NCBI GenBank assembly: GCA_011390235.1
Contig: JAABSS010000287.1
Span: 1 to 11,860, forward strand
Length of the DNA: 11,860 nt
Direction: 5' to 3'
Origin: Desulfotignum sp.
GTDB lineage: Bacteria > Desulfobacterota > Desulfobacteria > Desulfobacterales > Desulfobacteraceae
Made by a program: the position numbers and the translations under genes. Below the pieces are notes generated by a model. That model saw nothing but the letters and a program-made list of their open reading frames with translations. It was not told the origin of the DNA and searched no databases. Below, piece after piece: positions 7,826-11,860 of the stretch. Every line of letters starts with the position of its first letter. Position 1 is the stretch's first letter.

Positions 7826-7829
7826 TCAA
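7801..7829 (-). promoter_or_regulatory. sigma70-type promoter of the ffh-rsmI operon
   Basis: On the minus strand, TTGACT (7824-7829, 5 of 6 matches to the -35 consensus) is followed after exactly 17 nt by TAAATT (7801-7806, 4 of 6 to the -10). Predicted initiation is near 7794, giving a leader of about 30 nt before the ffh ATG. It lies in the short divergent gap to rlmN. Confidence 0.6.
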
Positions 7830-7862
7830 GGAAATAATATATTTGTGAGCAGGCAAAAATCC

Positions 7863-8951
7863 ATGGAAAATATTTTAAATTATACCAGAGAAGACCTTTC
7901 TTTGTGGCTTGAAAAAAACGGTATCCGTTCCTTTCGTTCCGGCCAGGTATTCAAGTGGCTTTATTTGAAGCTGGCAAAAGATTTTGAACAGATGACCGAT
8001 CTTGGCAAAGATCTGCGCACGTTGCTTTCCAGCCATTTTTATTTTGACTGTCTGACCCTGGAAGACAAACAGGTGTCAGCCGATACCACCACAAAATATC
8101 TGTTCAGACTGCAAGACGGTTCCTGCATTGAATCAGTGCTTATTCCGGAAAAAGACCATTTTACCCTGTGTGTTTCCTCCCAGGTGGGGTGTGCCATGAA
8201 CTGCCGGTTCTGCCTTACCGCAAAAGGCGGATTGGTCAGAAACCTCAGTGTGGGTGAAATTGTTGCCCAGATCCGGGAGGTGCGGATTTTTTTGTGCCAG
8301 AACCACATTGATCCATTGAAATTGTCCAATATCGTGTTCATGGGCATGGGGGAACCTCTGGCCAATTATGACAATCTGATCCAGGCCCTGGCAATTATCA
8401 CGGACACCGATTTCGGCATGAAATTTGCCGCCAGACGGGTCACGGTATCCACGTGCGGCCTTGTACCGGGAATCCTGGCCCTGGGGAAGACCTCTTCCGT
8501 CAACCTGGCAGTATCCCTCAATGCCACGGACAACCGGACCAGATCCCGGCTCATGCCGGTAAACAATACCTATCCTCTGGAAAAACTGCTGGCAGCCTGT
8601 GAGGATTTTACCATGAAGCCCAGAAACAAGATCACCTTTGAATATATTTTGATCAAAGGGGTCAATGATTCCCCCGGACATGCCAGACACCTGGTCCGGC
8701 TGCTTGCCCCGGTTCGTGCCAAGGTCAATCTCATTGCATTCAACCCGCACCCGGACTGCGATCTGGAGCCGCCTGATCCGCAAACAGTACAGGCATTTCT
8801 ACAGACCCTGCTGGACAGGAATATGACTGCAATTCTCAGGAAAAGCAAAGGGGCTGACATTCTGGCCGCCTGCGGTCAGCTGCGCGCCAGAGCAGCGTGC
8901 CAGAGCAGCGTGCCAGACAAAGCAGGTGCCAAAACCATTGAAAACCGCTGA
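7863..8951 (+). CDS. rlmN: dual-specificity RNA methyltransferase RlmN
   Basis: Radical-SAM enzyme that makes 2-methyladenosine at A2503 of 23S rRNA and A37 of some tRNAs. The 4Fe-4S site CxxxCxxC is C110, C114, C117 (text VGCAMNCRFC). The two reactive cysteines of the RlmN mechanism are present: C103 in TLCVSSQ, and C337 in the AACGQL segment, which carries the methyl group. Other motifs: FMGMGEPLANYDN (159-171) and VSTCGL. Numbering uses ATG 7863 (362 residues). The frame opens earlier to GTG at 7818, and GTG 7845 is also possible, with AAGGA upstream. The C-terminal 20 or so residues after AACGQL are shaped by a 13-bp tandem duplication and do not look conserved. Divergent from ffh. Confidence 0.96.
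   Translation: MENILNYTREDLSLWLEKNGIRSFRSGQVFKWLYLKLAKDFEQMTDLGKDLRTLLSSHFYFDCLTLEDKQVSADTTTKYLFRLQDGSCIESVLIPEKDHFTLCVSSQVGCAMNCRFCLTAKGGLVRNLSVGEIVAQIREVRIFLCQNHIDPLKLSNIVFMGMGEPLANYDNLIQALAIITDTDFGMKFAARRVTVSTCGLVPGILALGKTSSVNLAVSLNATDNRTRSRLMPVNNTYPLEKLLAACEDFTMKPRNKITFEYILIKGVNDSPGHARHLVRLLAPVRAKVNLIAFNPHPDCDLEPPDPQTVQAFLQTLLDRNMTAILRKSKGADILAACGQLRARAACQSSVPDKAGAKTIENR
8886..8917 (+). repeat. 13-bp tandem duplication inside the rlmN 3' end
   Basis: The 13-base unit GCCAGAGCAGCGT occurs twice in direct succession (8886-8898 and 8899-8911), followed by a further 6 bases of the unit. Because 13 is not a multiple of three, one copy more or less shifts the reading frame. It lies after the conserved AACGQL segment of rlmN. 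Confidence 0.85.
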
Positions 8952-8983
8952 AAGATCCTTATATTCAATTTTTTGAAAGCCGT

Positions 8984-9025
8984 CAGCCATCAGCCATCAG
9001 TACCCAGCTAACAGCTAACAGCTTT
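8984..9025 (+). repeat. six-unit heptamer repeat (CAG every 7 bases)
   Basis: CAG recurs at 8984, 8991, 8998, 9005, 9012 and 9019, exactly 7 bases apart. The units are CAGCCAT twice, CAGTACC once, CAGCTAA twice and CAGCTTT once. It lies 33 nt after the rlmN stop, in the 177-nt non-coding stretch (8952-9128) before the response regulator. Short heptamer arrays of this general kind occur in intergenic DNA of various bacteria. Nothing here suggests a coding or clear terminator function. Confidence 0.8.
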
Positions 9026-9066
9026 CATGATTTGTTGTGCCCGCCAGGGTATGGTCGTTATTAGGA

Positions 9067-9095
9067 TTGACATGAAGACTGCATCCTGGGAAAAT
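9067..9095 (+). promoter_or_regulatory. candidate sigma70 promoter of the response regulator gene
   Basis: A perfect TTGACA -35 box (9067-9072) is followed after 17 nt by GAAAAT (9090-9095, 4 of 6 matches to the -10). Predicted initiation is near 9102, about 27 nt before the ATG at 9129. The weak -10 suggests modest or activator-assisted expression. Confidence 0.45.
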
Positions 9096-9128
9096 ACACC
9101 CAACCCGTAAATGTGAATGGAAAAGATC

Positions 9129-9614
9129 ATGAATGATATCAGCTTGGAAAACAAAAAAATTCTCATTGTTGATGATGAACCGGATGTGCTGGACTCTCTG
9201 GAAGAACTGCTGGATATGTGTAATGTGATACGGGCCCAATCCTTTGAAGAAGCTGACAGGCTTTTACATGAGCAGGAATTTGATATTGCGGTACTCGATA
9301 TTATGGGGGTGGATGGATACCAGTTGCTGGAAACCGCCAATAAAAAAGATATTGTGACCGTGATGCTCACGGCCCATGCCTTAAGTCCGGAGAATATAAA
9401 AAAATCCTACCTCGGGGGTGCGTGTTCCTATATCCCCAAAGAGGAAATGATCAATATAGAAACCTTTCTGCTGGATGTGCTCAAGGCAAAAAAAGAGGGA
9501 ACAAATCCCTGGACCAGCTGGTACAAACGCCTGGCCTCCTTTTGTGAAAAAAAGTTCGGCAAGGACTGGGACAAGGATGAAAAAGAGTTCTGGGAAAAAA
9601 TGATCTATTATTGA
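9129..9614 (+). CDS. single-domain response regulator with aromatic/charged C-terminal tail
   Basis: Receiver protein of a two-component system, 161 residues. The receiver domain (about 8-122) is intact: acidic pair D15/D16 in ILIVDDEPD, phosphoacceptor D57 in IAVLDIMG, T81 in VMLTAHA, and K104 in YIPKEE. There is no DNA-binding or enzymatic output domain. Residues 123-161 form a short tail rich in W, F, K and D (two W in the NPWTSWYKR stretch, then KKFGKDW and EFWEKM). The ATG at 9129 was chosen because GGAAAAG lies 3 nt upstream (GGA core 7 nt before it); the ATG at 9117 has no ribosome binding site. No kinase gene is adjacent, so it is an orphan in this window. It may act through protein contacts; target unknown. 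Confidence 0.9.
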   Translation: MNDISLENKKILIVDDEPDVLDSLEELLDMCNVIRAQSFEEADRLLHEQEFDIAVLDIMGVDGYQLLETANKKDIVTVMLTAHALSPENIKKSYLGGACSYIPKEEMINIETFLLDVLKAKKEGTNPWTSWYKRLASFCEKKFGKDWDKDEKEFWEKMIYY

Positions 9615-9635
9615 TCACCTGTCCAGTCCCCCCTA

Positions 9636-9678
9636 TGCTGCCGGTCAGATTTTCAGTGACTGGAAATCTGAAACAGCA
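9636..9678. other. long hairpin at the 3' end between convergent genes
   Basis: The core (9646-9670) is an 11-bp stem with a TGA loop (CAGATTTTCAG paired with CTGGAAATCTG, one G-T wobble). Outside an internal loop, TGCTG (9636-9640) pairs with CAGCA (9674-9678). It spans the stop codon of the minus-strand PP-loop gene and lies 22 nt after the response regulator stop. It is nearly symmetric and could slow or end transcription in both directions, but neither strand has a clear U-tract, so it is not called an intrinsic terminator. Confidence 0.45.
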
Positions 9679-10646
9679 GGGGTGGTGACTGTAACCTGTG
9701 TCTGCCCCCCTTGTGCTGTTACACGGATGCGGGTGTTTTCACCGGGTACTGCCTTGGTATAGGCAGCGGTCATGGCTGCTGCTGTCTGGATGTGTGCTTT
9801 GTCAAACCTGCCGGTGAGAAGGGTGACAGGACCGGGCAGATATGTATGGTCGAGGCGGGCATCAACTGCAGGATCATACCAGGCCAGTATCTGCTGGTTG
9901 TCATGCATGGACCGACCTATCACCAGTTTGCAGTCATCTGTGAGCCGAAAATGCCGGCCGTATTTGAGCAGATGCAGGTGGCGCACCTCCTGGGTCTGCT
10001 GGATAAAAAGTAGGTCCCTGAGCCTGATGGAAAACTGTTTGTCCGTGAGCAGGCAGCCTCCTGCAGGGGCAGGATATTCGGTAATCCCCAATTTTTTTGC
10101 CAGAGCCATCTGGTCTTTTCTGGACCGGCCGTTGATACCCAAAAGTCTGGTTCTGTCCACCAGACCGGATTTTTCCATACGGGTTTCCGGCAGGCACAAG
10201 GCGCTTAAGGGCCTGAGGATAGCGCCCTTAAAAAAGCTGTTTTTCTCCACATACTGGAGGGCGTTTTTTGTCTGGGATTTGGGCCGCTGGCCCACCACCT
10301 CTCCGCTGAACAAAAAATCAAACCCCTGTTGGTTCATGATATGCCCCGCTTTTTCAAACATCAGGGCATGGCAGTCCATGCAGGGGTTCATGTTCTTGCC
10401 GAACCCGGCTTTGGGAGCGGACATCATCTGCATGTATGTTGTGGTGATATCCTGGGTTACAAGGGGGATGTTGCAGTGTTCCGATGCTTTTTTTGCCTTG
10501 TCAGCGGAAAAAAACGGGGTCTCGAAACTGATCCATGTTACATCAATGCCCTGGTTTTTGAGCACCAGTCCCGCCAGCATGCTGTCCAGCCCGCCGGAAC
10601 ACAACCCCAATGCCCTGACAGGGCTTGTACTTTTTTTTTGTGTCAT
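9645..10646 (-). CDS. PP-loop ATPase / sulfurtransferase-like protein with NFACT-R-like C-terminal domain
   Basis: 333 residues. The N-terminal half is an adenine-nucleotide alpha hydrolase with a PP-loop signature LGLCSGGLDSM (13-23), as in MnmA, ThiI and TtuA-type tRNA thiolation enzymes. Conserved cysteines are C89 and C92 (NPCMDC) and C198 (PAGGC), a spacing that could bind an Fe-S cluster or carry sulfur. The C-terminal part (about 205-333) has LKYGRHFRL and LVIGRSMHDNQQI, resembling the NFACT-R (DUF814) RNA-binding domain. Members are often labelled as tRNA thiolation or methyltransferase proteins, but the reaction is not established; tRNA thiolation is an inference. Start ATG 10646 has a weak site. 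Convergent with the response regulator, divergent from nth. Confidence 0.85.
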   Translation of the reverse strand: MTQKKSTSPVRALGLCSGGLDSMLAGLVLKNQGIDVTWISFETPFFSADKAKKASEHCNIPLVTQDITTTYMQMMSAPKAGFGKNMNPCMDCHALMFEKAGHIMNQQGFDFLFSGEVVGQRPKSQTKNALQYVEKNSFFKGAILRPLSALCLPETRMEKSGLVDRTRLLGINGRSRKDQMALAKKLGITEYPAPAGGCLLTDKQFSIRLRDLLFIQQTQEVRHLHLLKYGRHFRLTDDCKLVIGRSMHDNQQILAWYDPAVDARLDHTYLPGPVTLLTGRFDKAHIQTAAAMTAAYTKAVPGENTRIRVTAQGGQTQVTVTTPAVSDFQSLKI

Positions 10647-10653
10647 ATATAAA
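10625..10653 (+). promoter_or_regulatory. candidate promoter giving a near-leaderless nth mRNA
   Basis: TATAAA (10648-10653, 5 of 6 matches to the -10) is preceded after 17 nt by TTGTAC (10625-10630, 3 of 6 to the -35). Initiation would fall near 10660, 2 nt before the nth ATG at 10662. That would make the mRNA effectively leaderless, which fits the absence of a Shine-Dalgarno site. Confidence 0.4.
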
Positions 10654-10661
10654 GTTCTTTC

Positions 10662-11291
10662 ATGAACAAGGCCAATATTATATTTTTGCTCCAGACATTA
10701 AAAGAGCGGTATCCGGATGTCAAGACCCAGCTTATGCACAAGACCCCGTTTCAGCTGCTGACAGCCACCATTTTGTCAGCCCAGTGCACCGACCGGCAGG
10801 TCAATCTGGTTACACAAACGCTTTTTGCCCGGTTCCCGGATCCTGCTGCATTGGCCGAAGCCTCCCTCACAGACATCAAAAAGCTGATCTATTCCACAGG
10901 ATTTTACAACAACAAAGCCAAAAATATCAAAGCCTGTGCCCGGGCCCTGCTGGAGCGCCATAACGGCCAGGTGCCCCATGACCTGGATCTTCTGGTGAAA
11001 CTGCCCGGGGTGGGAAGAAAAACCGCCAATGTGGTGAGGTCCGCTGCCTTCGGCCTTCCTGCCATTGTGGTGGACACCCATGTGCTGCGTATATCCGGCC
11101 GGCTGGGTCTGACAAAAAGCCGTGATCCCGTGAAGGTGGAATTTGATCTCATGAAAATTATCCCCGAATCCACCTGGAGTGATCTGTCTTTACAGTTCAT
11201 TTATTTTGGAAGGGAAATCTGCGATGCCAGAAAGCCCTTGTGTAAAAAGTGTCCATTGTTTGATATCTGCGTTTTTTCCGGTAAGGGATAA
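10662..11291 (+). CDS. nth: endonuclease III
   Basis: DNA glycosylase/AP lyase that removes oxidised pyrimidines in base excision repair. 209 residues, close to E. coli Nth. The helix-hairpin-helix LPGVGRKTANVV carries the catalytic lysine K120, and D138 is in VVDTHV; both numbers equal those of E. coli Nth. The C-terminal 4Fe-4S site is C187-x6-C194-x2-C197-x5-C203, complete. Other family text: TATILSAQCTDRQVN and STGFYNNKAKNI. The start is only 15 nt from the start of the divergent PP-loop gene and has no clear ribosome binding site. The efflux gene follows after 6 nt, suggesting shared transcription, though no functional link between the two is evident. Confidence 0.98.
   Translation: MNKANIIFLLQTLKERYPDVKTQLMHKTPFQLLTATILSAQCTDRQVNLVTQTLFARFPDPAALAEASLTDIKKLIYSTGFYNNKAKNIKACARALLERHNGQVPHDLDLLVKLPGVGRKTANVVRSAAFGLPAIVVDTHVLRISGRLGLTKSRDPVKVEFDLMKIIPESTWSDLSLQFIYFGREICDARKPLCKKCPLFDICVFSGKG
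10677..10682 (-). promoter_or_regulatory. candidate -10 box of the PP-loop gene inside the nth start
   Basis: A perfect TATAAT lies on the minus strand within the first codons of nth, giving initiation near 10670 and a leader of about 24 nt for the PP-loop gene (ATG at 10646). No good -35 box is seen 17 nt upstream. Confidence 0.35.
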
Positions 11292-11297
11292 AACAGT

Positions 11298-11860
11298 ATG
11301 CTTCCCGGTTCAAGGATAAAAACGGCAGCTGTTTTCCTGTTCAGGCTGGTGCGGGTGGCCTTGGTGCTGGCGGTTGCCTGGGCCGGTGCCTTCTGGCTCT
11401 ATGAGAGCCGGACTCTGCCTGAGAAGAAACCAAAGCAGACCCCAATGCCCATGGTCCGGGTGATGGCCCTGGCCCCTGAATCCAAAGTGATGACCGTGAC
11501 CGCCTTTGGCACGGTGGCACCCCGCAGGCAGGTGAGAATATCCCCGGAGGTGCCCGGCCGCATCGATACCCTGCATCCCGGTTTTGCGGCCGGGGGGGAG
11601 TTTGAAAAAAACGACCTGCTGGTGGGGATTGATCCGGAACCGTTCCGCCTGGATCTTCAGGCGGCACAGGTACGGATCAGCCAGGCACAAGCAGATATCC
11701 GCAGCCTGGAACAGGAGATAAAAAACCTGGAAAAAGACAAAGACCTGTACCAGGCTGCCCTGGACCTTGCCCAAAAAGAGCTGGACCGGGTAAAAAACCT
11801 GCGTGCCCGGGATTTTGCATCTTTGAACACCCTGGACAGGGCAGAACAGCAGGTTGTATC
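11298..11860 (+). CDS. periplasmic adaptor (membrane fusion) subunit of an RND-type efflux pump, partial
   Basis: N-terminal 187 residues of a HlyD/AcrA-family adaptor that links an inner-membrane pump to an outer-membrane channel; the rest lies beyond the right edge. The ATG at 11298 follows the nth stop by 6 nt, with AAGGG about 11 nt upstream. Residues about 12-35 form a single hydrophobic membrane anchor rather than a lipoprotein signal. Next come a beta-barrel/lipoyl half (VTAFGTVAPRRQVRISPEV, GRIDTLHPGFAAGGEFEKNDLLVGIDP, FRLDLQAA) and the start of a coiled-coil hairpin rich in E, K, Q and L (from about ISQAQADIRSLEQ). The expected pump gene would lie further right. Substrate cannot be told from this part. 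Confidence 0.92.
   Translation, partial: MLPGSRIKTAAVFLFRLVRVALVLAVAWAGAFWLYESRTLPEKKPKQTPMPMVRVMALAPESKVMTVTAFGTVAPRRQVRISPEVPGRIDTLHPGFAAGGEFEKNDLLVGIDPEPFRLDLQAAQVRISQAQADIRSLEQEIKNLEKDKDLYQAALDLAQKELDRVKNLRARDFASLNTLDRAEQQVV

Noticed and set aside
8133..8783. Open reading frame of 216 codons on the minus strand opposite rlmN
   Set aside because: Shadow of rlmN, which carries all radical-SAM motifs on the plus strand.
8984..9025. Heptamer array considered as a CRISPR array
   Set aside because: Units are only 7 bp and contiguous, with no unique spacers between longer repeats, and no cas genes are present.
8952..9128. Possible small gene, RNA or terminator between rlmN and the response regulator
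   Set aside because: Apart from the heptamer array and a candidate promoter, no stable hairpin with a T-tract and no coding frame with a ribosome binding site was found.
9772..10665. Open reading frame of 297 codons on the plus strand opposite the PP-loop gene
   Set aside because: Antisense shadow with no recognisable domain; the minus strand has PP-loop and cysteine motifs.

Overview
The window is chromosomal DNA from a Gram-negative bacterium. It most resembles the Desulfobacterota, probably a Desulfobacteraceae-like sulfate reducer. This is inferred from gene order, from the SPOUT methyltransferase next to trmD, and from the style of the proteins; no marker gene proves it. Codon use and composition look even throughout, and no insertion sequence, prophage gene, integrase, tRNA, rRNA or CRISPR array was found.

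Layout. On the minus strand at the left edge is a phosphate permease of the PiT family (1-1671), cut by the window edge at its C-terminal end. Next comes a compact minus-strand operon of ten genes, read from about 7763 down to 1808: ffh, rpsP, khpA (KH protein), rimM, trmD, a SPOUT methyltransferase-like gene, rplS, rnhB, yraN and rsmI. Gaps are short or negative (4, 8 and 8 nt overlaps at three junctions), which points to one transcript with coupled translation. A good sigma70-type promoter lies before ffh. rlmN (7863-8951) is divergent from ffh.

To the right is a short non-coding stretch with a run of 7-bp repeats, then an orphan single-domain response regulator (9129-9614, plus). A PP-loop sulfurtransferase-like protein with an NFACT-R-like tail (9645-10646, minus) is convergent with the regulator. 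nth (endonuclease III, 10662-11291) is divergent from the PP-loop gene with only 15 nt between start codons. A membrane-fusion (HlyD/AcrA-like) subunit of an efflux pump follows nth after 6 nt and runs off the right edge.

How the genes work together. The operon links protein targeting (Ffh), ribosomal proteins S16 and L19, 30S maturation (RimM), tRNA m1G37 methylation (TrmD) and 16S rRNA methylation (RsmI), with RNase HII for ribonucleotide/RNA removal. RlmN adds 23S rRNA/tRNA m2A modification. This is a translation and RNA-modification neighbourhood. The rest is housekeeping DNA repair, transport and one signalling protein.

No clearly new biological system was found. The points most worth a second look are a 13-bp tandem duplication that changes the rlmN C-terminus, the six-unit heptamer array after rlmN, the possible leaderless start of nth with overlapping divergent promoters, the orphan regulator's aromatic/charged tail, and the PP-loop plus NFACT-R-like fusion.
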